From contig JAWQRN010000224.1 of NCBI GenBank assembly GCA_033557685.1, positions 1 through 33,656 on the forward strand: 33,656 bases of DNA, read 5' to 3'. The notes below the pieces were generated by a model. It was not told the DNA's origin. It saw only the letters and a program-made list of their open reading frames with translations, and searched no databases. Source of the stretch: Sperchopsis tessellata (Eukaryota; Arthropoda; Insecta; Coleoptera; Hydrophilidae). A program made the translations under genes and the position numbers. Within the stretch, counting starts at the first letter, position 1; the number at the start of each line of letters is the position of its first letter. This document shows positions 20,601 through 26,450 of the stretch, one piece after another.

Positions 20601-22728
20601 AGCAGTAGGGTCGCCTGGAGCTGCTGGTTGTGGAGGGTAGTAAGTCACACCGCTTTGGTGGTAAAATGGCACTGCACCAGGTTGGAAAAAATATGGAGGG
20701 TTTCCTCCTGCAACAGCTGGAGGACTTGCAGCTTCGAACGCTCGGCTGAAGGGCTGTTTCTTAATGGCTGGTGCAATGTTCAATTTTCTTTCTCTTAAGA
20801 CAATATTGTCAGATTCTCTTTGAAGTCTCCTAGCATCATCTTCACTTTCAAAAGTGATGAATCCATAACCTTTGGATACTCCAGCTCTGTCTTGAATAAT
20901 TTTTGCTGCTTTAACTTGACCGTAATTACTAAACAACGCAAGTAATTCCGCCTCTGTTGTGTTAGCTGAGATTCCACCTACGAATATCCTATTGGGCACC
21001 AAGGTTCCTGCAAGAATTTTCTTTTTAGAAAGTTTAAATTGTCAGTGAATAATAAATGTTGTTAAAAACATGCAGGAAGGTAATATACAGACAAACTGAG
21101 ACAATCATAGACACAAACAAAAATATTAAAGCACCTACCAATTTTCACTGCTCTTTTAATCAAAAAGTAATCACACCTACAGCAGATGCCAAACCAAACA
21201 AAAATATCATTGTAAAAATGAAAAATCATCTATATTCAGCAATTACAACCAGCAACATATAGCATTATCCTTCTAGCAGCCGTCCGAGGCCGGCATGTTA
21301 TAAACAGTTGATTAAATGTCGAAAAATGTAAACAATTAAAATGGCTGGTAGGTTGCCACCAGCTACATTATGTTAACAGCTAAGGTTTAGGTTTAGAAAT
21401 TTGATCATTGTTTTAATTTTAACTGAAAAGATAAGGAAAATAATATATTTCAATACAAAGGACCTAACTTGGATAAGTTACTTTGTAGAATAAATTCTTA
21501 CAACATAATTAAAATGTCGGTCTTACCAGGAAAATATGCCACAAGCCTCATGATAGTGTCCTTACATGATGTTGACATGTAATTACAAGTGGTATTCTTC
21601 TTAAATTTGGACAAAAAAAATTGTAATCCCTATCATAAAATGAATTATTATGACTAAGGCTTGCTTCACATATAATATAAAAGTTTACAAACATTGATGT
21701 CCCACTTTAAATGTAATATGTCTTATTCATATCTATGATTGTACATTAAACAAAATATTTGTTTTATGAGTGTGAGTCTATTAAATATTAATAGCCTATT
21801 TGAAAACAATAGGCTATATAATAATATTTATTATTTCATGCAATACAAAATGAGTTAATTTAAAATGCTACAAAAAATTATATACATACAATATTCAAAT
21901 CTATGAATTAAATTAAAATTTATCCTTGTTTGATTTAAAAAAATTGTATTTTGTAGTACATAACATTGAGATTCTAGATAACCATTTCACTTTCTAGTAA
22001 ATTCAAAAACCAATGACATACAGGGTGGGGCGTGGGAACTTCCTTTTTTAAAAACAGCGGTGACTTTAGTGCACAGGGGGGGGAGGGTTCAATGAGAGGG
22101 GCTGGATGGGAGGTTTGTGTCCCCACTCGTTTCAGTCGCAAACATGCTTTGGTCTAGGGAACAGAACGCCTTTGTCGTAGAGGCGTATTTTTCTAACGAC
22201 CACTCCTATCATCGTCACCTATATGAATGTTATTTCCTGATGGAAACCGTGTAGAGGCTCCAACAAGTGCCGATATTTCGTCGACTGTTGCAAGGAACAT
22301 TTACAAGGTGAGTACTTCAACAAATGAACTCACGCACCAGTGCATTAATAGGTAATAACCATGAAAGTCTATTAAAAATTATTATGTAAACCCGCAATAA
22401 GCGAAATCTATCTAAAATTAACATTAGAGATGTATTACTTTCATCATCATCGGTTTACCCATCTTGATAATTTAAATTAATCACATAATAATAATCACCA
22501 ACACTGCATGCATGCCAGTATCACCAATCAAAATAAGCATGGAAAATTATGTACTTCATAAAACCACTTACCATATTTGGGTGCGTTATTTGGAGGGGGG
22601 GATGTTTGCGTGGATGATTGGCCGTTCGTCATGTTGGCAACTGTTGTGACAGGTGTGCTTGCGGGCGTTATTGAAGCAGAATTACTACCACTGCCGCTTT
22701 TCTTGCCATTATTTCCACTGGAAGACAT
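7592..22728 (-). CDS. bol: boule-like germline RNA-binding protein (DAZ family), whole five-exon gene model
   Basis: The coding exons are 22572-22728, 20579-21007, 17546-17658, 11476-11718 and 7592-8635 on the minus strand. Junction phases are 1, 1, 0 and 0, and the joined frame has no stop until the TGA at 7592-7594, giving 661 residues. The exon 1/2 join makes APKYGTLVPNRIFVGG, which closely matches the start of Drosophila Boule (APKYGTLIPNRIFVGG). The RRM carries RNP2 (IFVGGI) and RNP1 (KGYGFITF). Boule proteins bind 3'UTRs of target mRNAs and promote translation of meiotic regulators in male germ cells (known for the family; the target is twine/Cdc25 in the fly). Introns are about 1.56, 2.92, 5.83 and 2.84 kb and hold many transposon remnants. 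The protein is far longer than fly Boule (about 228 residues) because of the last exon. Identity is near certain; the last-exon join is less so because the exon 4 donor is weak. Confidence 0.9.
8249..8320 (-). repeat. 24-bp in-frame tandem repeat in the boule C-terminal exon
   Basis: Two and a half to three imperfect copies of a 24-base unit encode QNGCQASN, QSGYQTAN and QNGSTNYP. The unit length is a multiple of three, so copy-number change would keep the frame. It lies in the low-complexity part of the last exon. Confidence 0.7.
9842..9949 (+). pseudogene. C-terminal fragment of a LINE reverse-transcriptase protein
   Basis: In one frame it reads VLYNQLPEEIKDISNINSF, then KKELKKYLMNIQ, up to a TAG at 9947-9949. 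The pattern W/YNxLPxxIRxxxSxxxFKxxLKxYL closes the reverse-transcriptase region of CR1/jockey-type LINEs and is often the last recognisable block. Upstream sequence does not extend the match, so this is a 5'-truncated or eroded copy in boule intron 4, opposite in orientation to the gene. A SINE sits immediately after the stop codon. Confidence 0.7.
9961..10245 (-). mobile_element. tRNA-derived SINE, copy 1 (full length)
   Basis: The element reads right to left: a tRNA-like head at about 10160-10244 with an intact A box (TAGCTCAGTGG), a degenerate B box (GGTTCGAGGCT), then a unique body and a TCGACAAACA-like tail end at 9961. A perfect 12-bp target duplication, GGGAAACTAAAT, flanks it at 9949-9960 and 10246-10257. 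The left duplication starts with the last base of the LINE stop codon. It shares the body with the copies at 24406, 30073 and 33377. Short open frames inside it are not genes. Confidence 0.9.
10258..10833. other. intron 4 sequence, nothing recognised
   Basis: AT-rich intron DNA between the SINE and the foldback element. The part at 10258-10400 may be the 3'UTR of the LINE split by the SINE (inference). No gene or splice-flanked exon was seen. Confidence 0.4.
10834..11137. mobile_element. foldback (inverted-repeat) element, copy A
   Basis: The left part (10830-10925) and right part (11000-11110) are imperfect inverted copies of each other: GTGTTGGCTTTT, a GACGTTTCGTC block, then GGGGACAT and AGCTCT, mirrored on the right as AAGAGCTACA, GATAATGTCCCC, GGACGAAATGTC and AAAGCCAACACAC. 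The right end (GAAGATATTTACTGTGGCC) matches the reverse complement of the left end of the element at 15621, so both belong to one family. The centre differs from copy B. Ends are approximate, and I found no clear target duplication. No coding capacity. Confidence 0.65.
11138..11475. other. start of intron 4, possible alternative 3' end of boule
   Basis: Immediately downstream of exon 4 on the minus strand, the frame continues for VVFLFS and a stop at about 11455-11457. ATTAAA-type polyadenylation signals occur on the minus strand at 11445-11450 and 11420-11425. This would suit an alternative short transcript ending here. Nothing else is recognised. Confidence 0.3.
11476..11718 (-). CDS. bol: boule coding exon 4 (Pro/Tyr/Met-rich)
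   Basis: The acceptor is CTATTTACAG|TATGAT (starts at 11718, phase 0). The 81 codons begin YDYNYYANNGPQYMVGG and continue through a PRPPCYGQQLPSYN segment and repeated Met-Tyr pairs (MYYNVPMYGTMEGPP) to NGAITE. The composition fits the tail of insect Boule proteins. The donor used in the model, ACCGAG|GTTGTA (ends at 11476), matches at AG|GT but is weak beyond that. It leaves phase 0, as exon 5 requires. If not spliced, the frame adds VVFLFS and stops at TAA (about 11455), a 320-residue product. The exon is much richer in GC than its flanks, and nonsense in all other frames is ignored. Confidence 0.85.
11719..12850. other. intron 3 sequence, nothing recognised
   Basis: AT-rich intron DNA. 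The open frame at 12258-12458 has no homology I recognise and no matching splice context. A short inverted repeat (GGTGGAAATCATCCACC region) lies near 12695-12712. Confidence 0.45.
12850..13410. other. GC-richer island in intron 3, unidentified
   Basis: About 560 bases have clearly higher GC than the intron around them. On the minus strand, 12860-13138 is open and encodes a hydrophilic segment with GLYVTRLGERELTEVIKKEA followed by a Cys/Pro/Gly-rich part. I do not recognise it. It could be a transposon or retrocopy fragment inserted in the intron, or a conserved unannotated exon; there is no strong donor/acceptor pair in phase with boule. The edges are judged by composition only. Confidence 0.35.
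13411..14339. other. intron 3 sequence, nothing recognised
   Basis: AT-rich DNA with no gene. ACACCCTG near 13450 resembles the outer end of Tc3/IS630-like elements on the opposite strand, but no partner end was found. Confidence 0.4.
14340..14445 (+). repeat. short repeat, copy 1 of a family also at 22205
   Basis: The stretch TGAATGTTGTTTCC, TGGAAACC, TGTAGAGGCTC, AAGTGCCGACGTTTCGTCC and CTGTTGCAAGGGACAT matches, in the same order and spacing, the one at 22205-22302 with scattered mismatches. Its last 35 bases also match arms of the foldback elements at 10834 and 15621. Its first bases (GGCTTCCACGG) echo the foldback end CTTCCACGGCC. It is probably a sister or truncated member of that family. 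Confidence 0.65.
14446..15607. other. intron 3 sequence, nothing recognised
   Basis: AT-rich intron DNA. A GC-richer patch at about 15150-15245 (open on the minus strand for 60 codons) has no recognisable product or splice context. Confidence 0.4.
15608..16078. mobile_element. foldback element, copy B, with 13-bp target duplication
   Basis: A 445-bp element (15621-16065) is flanked by a perfect direct repeat ATGATGACTCGAT at 15608-15620 and 16066-16078. Its two halves are long imperfect inverted repeats: CTTCAGGTTTTCCGGGAGAT at the left answers the right end, and the innermost arms are perfect for 18 bp (15834-15851 against 15862-15879) around a 10-base loop. The left end carries 28 extra bases (TTCCACGGCCACAGTAAA) absent at the right. 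There is no coding capacity. A 13-bp duplication is long for a cut-and-paste transposon and fits target-primed retrotransposition or a Penelope-like origin (inference). Confidence 0.85.
16079..16964. other. intron 3 sequence, nothing recognised
   Basis: AT-rich. Two stretches, near 16545 (CAAATCTCGAGCAAACCGTC) and 16665-16690 (GATGGTTTGCTTGAGATTTG), are near inverted copies about 100 bases apart, suggesting the arms of a small decayed MITE. No gene. Confidence 0.4.
16965..17262. mobile_element. piggyBac-like MITE with TTAA target duplication
   Basis: A 290-bp segment (16969-17258) begins CCCTTTC and ends GAAAGGG, and is flanked on both sides by TTAA (16965-16968 and 17259-17262). TTAA duplication is the hallmark of piggyBac insertion, and CCY-type ends fit the family. 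The inside holds two related GC-rich pieces (ACAACGGGGCGC and ACACGGGGCGTGG) and no open frame, so it would be non-autonomous. It sits in intron 3, 287 bases upstream of the right border of... exon 3 in window coordinates (17546). Confidence 0.65.
17263..17545. other. intron 3 sequence next to exon 3
   Basis: AT-rich; contains the 5' part of intron 3 after the GTGAGT donor. Nothing else seen. Confidence 0.5.
17546..17658 (-). CDS. bol: boule coding exon 3 (YQ-rich, DAZ-repeat-like)
   Basis: The acceptor is TTTTATTTTAG|CTCC (exon starts at 17658); the donor is ATGCCG|GTGAGT (ends at 17546). At 113 bases it completes Pro196 with the C left by exon 2 and adds 37 codons: PSVYQAQSG, PPQSAAYQPVMFPAQPIY, VPPQYTIPMP. 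With AVYQ at the end of exon 2, it forms a run of VYQ/AYQ units like the Tyr-Gln-rich DAZ repeat that mediates partner binding in DAZ proteins (family knowledge). Its flanking introns are filled with repeats, but both splice sites are near consensus and the reading frame is preserved, which supports the exon. Confidence 0.9.
17659..18169. other. intron 2 3' part, nothing recognised
   Basis: AT-rich intron DNA. The open frame at 17788-18102 on the minus strand shows no homology I recognise; part of this stretch may be the outer left flank of the transposon beginning near 18170. Confidence 0.4.
18170..19220 (+). pseudogene. dead Tc3/IS630-like (Tc1-mariner superfamily) transposase
   Basis: Fragments in several frames follow the order of the insect family. 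An N-terminal helix-turn-helix piece (TFMIEPYFLNGVFNNG, 18235-18310) is followed by an SGYPEVV-like linker and QETGVSSNTCQRILK (18535-18585). Then come PYKMEIFHELLPFDHNRRVR after a frameshift, and a long frame from 18716 with FTDEA, FHMSGYINSQN, IGVWVAV, YFFNGTLTAQMYQ and EDGATC, ending near APLDYFLF (19060-19090). FTDEA and EDGATC hold the first two catalytic aspartates of the DDE/D triad and LDY the third. Two Trp codons have become stops (TGA in EA*FH, TAG in MRT*), and there are other stops and frameshifts, so it is inactive. It lies in intron 2, antisense to boule. Confidence 0.85.
19221..20578. other. intron 2 sequence with a hammerhead-like motif at 19901
   Basis: AT-rich. The only notable piece is 19901-19930, described under the recurring motif finding. 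No gene, no other repeat recognised. Confidence 0.45.
19901..19930 (-). repeat. hammerhead-like TGATGA...GAAAC motif
   Basis: On the minus strand it reads CTTGATGATGCC, a short loop, then GGCGAAACAT. GCC and GGC can pair as a stem between a TGATGA box and a GAAA box, the layout of a hammerhead core. A related copy lies at 25840-25869. The other ribozyme helices were not found. Confidence 0.4.
20579..21007 (-). CDS. bol: boule coding exon 2 (complete RRM)
   Basis: The acceptor is TTGCAG|GAACC (exon starts at 21007) and the donor is CAAC|GTAAGT (exon ends at 20579). It encodes residues 53-195 plus one base. The RNA recognition motif spans roughly residues 56-135: RNP2 is IFVGGI, RNP1 is KGYGFITF, and the block DRAGVSKGYGFITFE is a DAZ/Boule signature, followed by RKLNIAPAIKKQPF, also family-typical. 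The rest is Pro/Tyr-rich (PPYFFQPGAVPFYHQSG, then TYYPPQPAAPG) and ends in QQPAVYQ, the start of DAZ-repeat-like sequence. The RRM is not interrupted by an intron here. Codon 55 is TTG, an internal Leu and not a start. Confidence 0.96.
21008..22020. other. intron 1 sequence, nothing recognised
   Basis: AT-rich intron DNA following the acceptor of exon 2. A small inverted repeat near 21793-21815 (TAGCCTATTTG ... CAATAGGCTA) may form a hairpin. No gene. Confidence 0.45.
22021..22210 (+). pseudogene. 5' end of a second Tc3/IS630-like transposon
   Basis: It begins CAGGGTGGGGCGTGGGAAC, like the outer ends of this insect transposon group. From an ATG at 22144 it encodes MLWSREQNAFVVEAYFSND, the N-terminal helix of the same family (compare the start of the copy at 18235). 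After about 20 codons, the family match stops where the repeat at 22205 begins, so the rest of the transposase is missing. It also contains a G9 run near 22076. Lies in intron 1, antisense to boule. Confidence 0.65.
22205..22310 (+). repeat. short repeat, copy 2 of the family at 14340
   Basis: TGAATGTTATTTCC, TGGAAACC, TGTAGAGGCTC, AAGTGCCGATATTTCGTC and CTGTTGCAAGG line up with 14365-14440. It abuts the truncated transposase start and so may have inserted into it or mark its breakpoint. It also bears the hammerhead-like block in degenerate form. Confidence 0.6.
22311..22571. other. intron 1 first part
   Basis: AT-rich sequence after the exon 1 donor; nothing recognised. Confidence 0.5.
22572..22728 (-). 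CDS. bol: boule coding exon 1 (Ser/Gly/Thr-rich leader)
   Basis: The ATG at 22728 opens 52 codons plus one base: MSSSGNNGKKSG, then a Ser/Thr/Ala/Asn-rich stretch ending in PPPNNAPKY. The donor is ATG|GTAAGT with the GT at 22571-22570, a strong consensus site. The split base G joins GA of exon 2 to make Gly53, producing the conserved APKYGTLVPNRIF entry into the RRM. No in-frame upstream ATG was seen in the exon. A pyrimidine-rich AG (GTTTTGTTCTAG, about 22765) lies about 36 bases upstream of the ATG, so a 5'UTR intron is plausible. The leader is low-complexity and probably disordered. Confidence 0.88.
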
Positions 22729-22734
22729 CTTATA

Positions 22735-22790
22735 TTTTCCGCGGGAATAACTTCAGAAACTATCTAGAACAAAACATACAACTTGTTAGA
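22735..22790 (-). promoter_or_regulatory. probable 5'UTR with splice acceptor upstream of the boule start
   Basis: On the minus strand, a T-rich stretch followed by CTAG (GTTTTGTTCTAG) lies just upstream of ATAGTTTCTGAAG and the boule ATG. This looks like a 3' splice site of a 5'UTR intron. A possible matching donor, CTAAG|GTGAATATTC, lies at about 23848 on the same strand. Only RNA data can confirm either site. Confidence 0.4.
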
Positions 22791-23280
22791 ACCTCAACGA
22801 GACTATTGCCAATCATTTACATTCTTTTCTCTCCAAAAATTAACAAAATCCAATCTCACGAGAGACAACAACTTTCAGTGCATTAAAGGTTCGTGGCCGA
22901 GGTGTAAAAGGCATGAAAATAATATTGCATAGACTATTTGCTAAAAAATAAATGCTTTGACATCAAATATTATTCCAAATTAATAGATCACGTTACAATT
23001 ATATGAAGATTTGCTGTATGGAAAATGGGTGATTGAAGTCCATACATGTGATGGAACATATAATCTAAATAAATGAATATTAAAGTTAAGATAATTCCAT
23101 ATGGTACAGTCTCATTAGAACTGAACAATCTACCAACAAATTTGTTCCAAAGAAATTGAAACATCAAAATGTACAAATAGTCGGAGATCAAAAATTGATT
23201 AGAATGTAGAAGATAAAATTTGGAATAGACTGTAAATTGACAAGAAATTTACTGTGTGCTTGAGAAGATAAGATTTGATT
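22791..23280. other. upstream of boule, probable 5'UTR intron or LINE remnant
   Basis: AT-rich. It may include the eroded upstream part of the LINE fragment that becomes recognisable at 23290. No gene is supported. Confidence 0.35.
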
Positions 23281-23289
23281 TGACTGAAG

Positions 23290-23690
23290 CAAATGGTGTA
23301 TCATAAGGGTCTATTTTGGACCCTTTGTTCGTCATAAGGTAAATTAATAATCTTATTTATGTGGTGAATAAATCCAACTGTGGGTTTCACACCGATGATT
23401 CTTCAGATTTCTACGAGGGAAAAGACCTTACAAATCTTCAATATTAGTAGGGAATAACTCCTTTGTAAATTCCACGAATAAATTCATTGAGCAGTAAATC
23501 TGAAGTTCAAATGGTTAAATCCTTTTTACAGAGCAAGATCATAAGGTTGTAAACAAGTACAAAGTGCCAAAGAAGTTGAAACACTTTCAAACTCCTTGGA
23601 GAGTATTTGTTAACAGTTGTTTAGATTATCAGATAAAATTTGTAAAAATCGAAGTCCAGCACTTGAATTAATATTATAGTAACATACAGG
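23290..23690 (+). pseudogene. decayed LINE reverse transcriptase (jockey/CR1-like)
   Basis: The frame at 23295 reads GVS*GSILDPLFVI, then INNLIY, the reverse-transcriptase block usually GVPQGSxLGPxLFxIYINDL. About 25 codons on, FHTDDSSDFYEGKDLTNLQ replaces the catalytic FADDTS...GKDLxxLQ segment, with FADD changed to HTDD. Further on, in another frame, TFKLLGEYL (about 23588-23615) matches the VKFLGIYLD block, which normally follows. Stops are frequent. The order and spacing of three blocks make this secure as an RT pseudogene; the clade is less certain. Confidence 0.75.
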
Positions 23691-23965
23691 AAAAATACAA
23701 GACCTTTCATAAGAAAAAATAAAAAATTGTAATTTTAATTTATACGTCCTCCGTTTTGTAACATGGTAGCCTTAGAAAATCTGAAAATGAATTACATACT
23801 TCCACAACACATACATATAAATTAAATTAGATTTAAGAATATTCACCTTAGCAAATAGAATGTTCAATTATCAACCTAAAACAAGACACCAATAAGCAGT
23901 GGATTTAAAGAAACTATGTGAAAAATTGAAAATTACGTCTTTCCGAAATAATCGGCAAAAACTGA

Positions 23966-24110
23966 ATGAGCGGGAATTTATAGTTAGAACATGTTCATAG
24001 GAACATTGTGGTTACAAATTGTGGGGAGGGGTTAAAAGACAATCTACTGTTCCGCAGGCGCGAACCAACGATTTCCGGTGACGTACTTATATTTAAATAA
24101 TAGCGGGAAC
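23966..24110 (-). promoter_or_regulatory. candidate boule promoter patch with E2F-like sites
   Basis: This short stretch is GC-richer than its surroundings. It contains GCGGGAA at 23970-23976, GCGCGAA at 24058-24064 and GCGGGAA at 24103-24109, all E2F/DP-like cores, plus CCGGTGACGTAC between them. It sits about 1.3 kb upstream of the boule ATG, where a promoter would lie if the 5'UTR intron is real. This is inference from motifs only. Confidence 0.3.
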
Positions 24111-24370
24111 TCCATAATTTACTGGAAAAGTTTAGGAAATATTCATTTTGTTTACAAGAAATTGAAAGAGAAAAAATTTCTATAATACGTAGAGCATTAT
24201 AAAGTGGTTTAAGAATTGGAGATCCTTACAGAATGGTTCATAAAATGTGAGCAAAAAATCAGCAATAAAAATATTATTTTCTACTATTAACATCGATTAC
24301 AAACACAAAAGACGAATTTATTTTAAGAAATTCATTAACCATTAAAAAAATGTGAAAGTTATTTGGGCAA

Positions 24371-24378
24371 TGACGTCA
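24371..24378. promoter_or_regulatory. perfect CRE palindrome TGACGTCA
   Basis: A perfect cAMP-response element core lies 1.6 kb upstream of the boule start codon and 12 bases from the left target duplication of a SINE. CREB/CREM-type factors bind this sequence. An 8-base match can occur by chance in 33 kb, so function is unproven. Confidence 0.3.
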
Positions 24379-24389
24379 CACATTTTGTC

Positions 24390-24723
24390 ATTTGCTACAA
24401 TTATTTGTTTGTTTATTTAACGTCGGTCTATTTCTGCTGCTATGGCTTATCACCGACACCAGGTATTGGGCTCCCTCACATGGGAATTTTGCCGCATCCA
24501 ATGTTCCAACTGTAATTGGGTTCTTTTCGTGCAAGTGGTCTTCATTTTACCTACAATACACGGGACCCACCGTTTTACGTCCCTCCCGGAAGACAAGCAC
24601 TACATAGACTTTTCCCTAATCACAAAAAGTCGACCGCCTCTGGGACTCGAACCCGATATCCCACGTTTAGTAGCCTAGTACTTAGCCACTGAGCTAAGAG
24701 ACGGCTTATTTGCTACAGTTATT
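24390..24723 (-). mobile_element. tRNA-derived SINE, copy 2 (full length, best preserved)
   Basis: The element itself is 24406-24707, reading right to left. The tRNA-like head has a perfect A box (TAGCTCAGTGG, 24686-24696) and perfect B box (GGTTCGAGTCC, 24643-24653), the internal RNA polymerase III promoter. Then follow a unique body and a 3' tail TAAATAAACAAACAAAT. Target duplications of 16 bp with one mismatch flank it: ATTTGCTACAATTATT (24390-24405) and ATTTGCTACAGTTATT (24708-24723). The near-identical duplications suggest a moderately recent insertion. The host source is probably a LINE supplying reverse transcriptase (family knowledge). Two short open frames inside are incidental. Confidence 0.95.
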
Positions 24724-26279
24724 CTGTTTGTTTGTATACAGAGTAATTTTGGATTGCGATAAACATTTCAATGGATGATTAGAGCTAGGTTCACTAACGA
24801 TTAATGTTTGGTAAAATTTGACCTGATAAGATAAAGGCCTCGTCGGTCTATTAAGTGCGCGTTATGATCGATCATAAAGCGTTTTGAAAAGATTTACAGT
24901 GGAAAAGTACTTAATAGAAATATCACTTTTCGGAAGCGGACATAAGGTTAATCCAAAGATCAACGACTTTTATAGCAACTAATTAACAAAGTTTTTGTGC
25001 AGTATTTCACATAAGATCTTGTACAAGGCGAATCTGTGATACTAACTCAAAAAGGGCATAATTGTGGAATTTAAATATCGGCGGTTTCGAAGCAAATTTT
25101 TCATTAGTTATTTGTTGGATTAATATTAAAGCGCATATTTTACTAAAGCAATTTTAATTTTAAAAATTGTTAAAAATCTGCTCGAAATTTAGAATCACCC
25201 TGTTTTATACACTCAATTAAGTTACTACTGAATAAAAGAAGGACTATTGTTACACATCTCAGAATTTTGCATTTTTCATTAATAATTGTTGCATTTTTCA
25301 CTTTTATACAATGAGGATCACATCAGGCAAAATGATGACGCTAAAACGTAAAAGCCACGCTCCAAACACATTATAAAAATCCTATTATAACATGTAAACA
25401 GAACTTATAATTGATATGCAATGAACGGGTGCCGTCAAATATTTTCACCCACGGTGATCTGAAGCCGGCTCTGGCAGAAGTGACCCAAGTGGCTCCTAGC
25501 CGCACTAAAGACGGGCCTGGAAGAAGAGCATGAACTCACTAGATAATTCTAAGGCTGCAGCTTTAAGTTTAATTTATTTCTGCTTATGAAGTTAAGAAAT
25601 GAAAATAATTTTTCAGATTACTTACATTTAAATTTACATATAAAATTCCGCAGTTGTTCCTCAATCTATAATATACAAGGTGTTTTAGATAATCTATCCA
25701 CGCACAATGTCTTATTTAAGGTGTTTTACTTTCTAATTTATTTTTTCAAAAAAAAAAAATGAAACTTTCATTTGAAACAGGTCAGATTTCTATAAAAAGT
25801 TTTGTTTACATATTTTACAAATAATCAAATTTATTCACAACGTTTCGTCTTTTACGAGATATCTACAAGTTCATTTAGTTAGTAGACGTGACCATTTGGT
25901 TTCGATCCATATTTTAGCATTTATTAGTGTAATTATAAAAATATATCATACATGGTCGATAGATTGATATTAGAACTCCAAAATAAGAAATTTATATTTT
26001 ATTTAAGATGACTGTGAATAAGTTTCACTGCGTTTATGTATAAACTTATTATAAAAAACTTCTAACAAAAAATGGAAAGCGTAGTATGATACGAATTTAG
26101 TATATTTCAAACATAAATGCAGCAATCACTTACTAGGTATATTGTTCGTTTTTTGTTTTGTTTCAAAGCGAGTAAGAATAAGCGAATATTAGCGATATCA
26201 ACAGTTCCAGATAAACTGGTTTACAAGGTTAGAGCGGAGCTCTATTGATAAAAATTATATGCACATACTAACTTATATT
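24724..26279. other. intergenic, nothing coding recognised
   Basis: Mostly AT-rich. It holds a perfect 16-bp palindrome TTATGATCGATCATAA (24862-24877), a hammerhead-like motif (25840-25869), and a GC-richer piece at 25430-25520 I cannot identify. ATCACCCTG near 25195 and AAGGTGTTTTAG near 25679 look like possible outer ends of Tc1/mariner-type MITEs, unproven. Confidence 0.4.
25840..25869 (-). repeat. hammerhead-like motif, second copy of the 19901 type
   Basis: On the minus strand: CTTGTAGATATCTCG, a short loop, then AGACGAAACGT. It aligns with the motif at 19901-19930 and carries the GACGAAACGT block of the foldback family. The TGATGA box is altered (TGTAGATA). Confidence 0.35.
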
Positions 26280-26450
26280 TAGGTCTGTTTTAGTGTACAT
26301 GTATGTTTGTGTGTGTATGCGAATGTGAAAAAAGTGTATGTGTATCTGTGTGTGGGATCATATTAGTCGCTTCTTACGACACGCAATGACCGTAACGATG
26401 GGAGTATTCTACCCCGCTCCCATACGGGGAACTTGACAGGTACATCTTCA
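26280..26450. repeat. TG-rich run followed by a conserved-looking GC hairpin, probable repeat end
   Basis: A degenerate (TG)n run (26305-26358) is followed by TTAGTCGCTTCTTACGACAC and, at 26410-26431, a hairpin-forming CCCCG-CTCCCATA-CGGGG. Sequences with GTCGC(C/T)TCTTACGACA plus a CCCCG hairpin are familiar to me as recurrent repeat ends in invertebrate genomes, but I cannot name the family with confidence. No target duplication was found. Confidence 0.45.

Larger units (their letters stand above)
23691..24389. other. upstream region of boule, candidate promoter zone
   Basis: AT-rich apart from the GC-richer patch at 23966-24110 described separately. A possible 5'UTR donor on the minus strand lies near 23848. 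No gene seen. Confidence 0.35.

Noticed and set aside
24392..24678. Two plus-strand open frames of 71 and 78 codons
   Set aside because: They lie wholly in a SINE, opposite to its direction, and recur in the other SINE copies.
24640..24705. tRNA gene suggested by perfect A and B boxes
   Set aside because: It does not fold as a full cloverleaf that I can verify, is joined to a SINE body with target duplications, and is repeated in the window.
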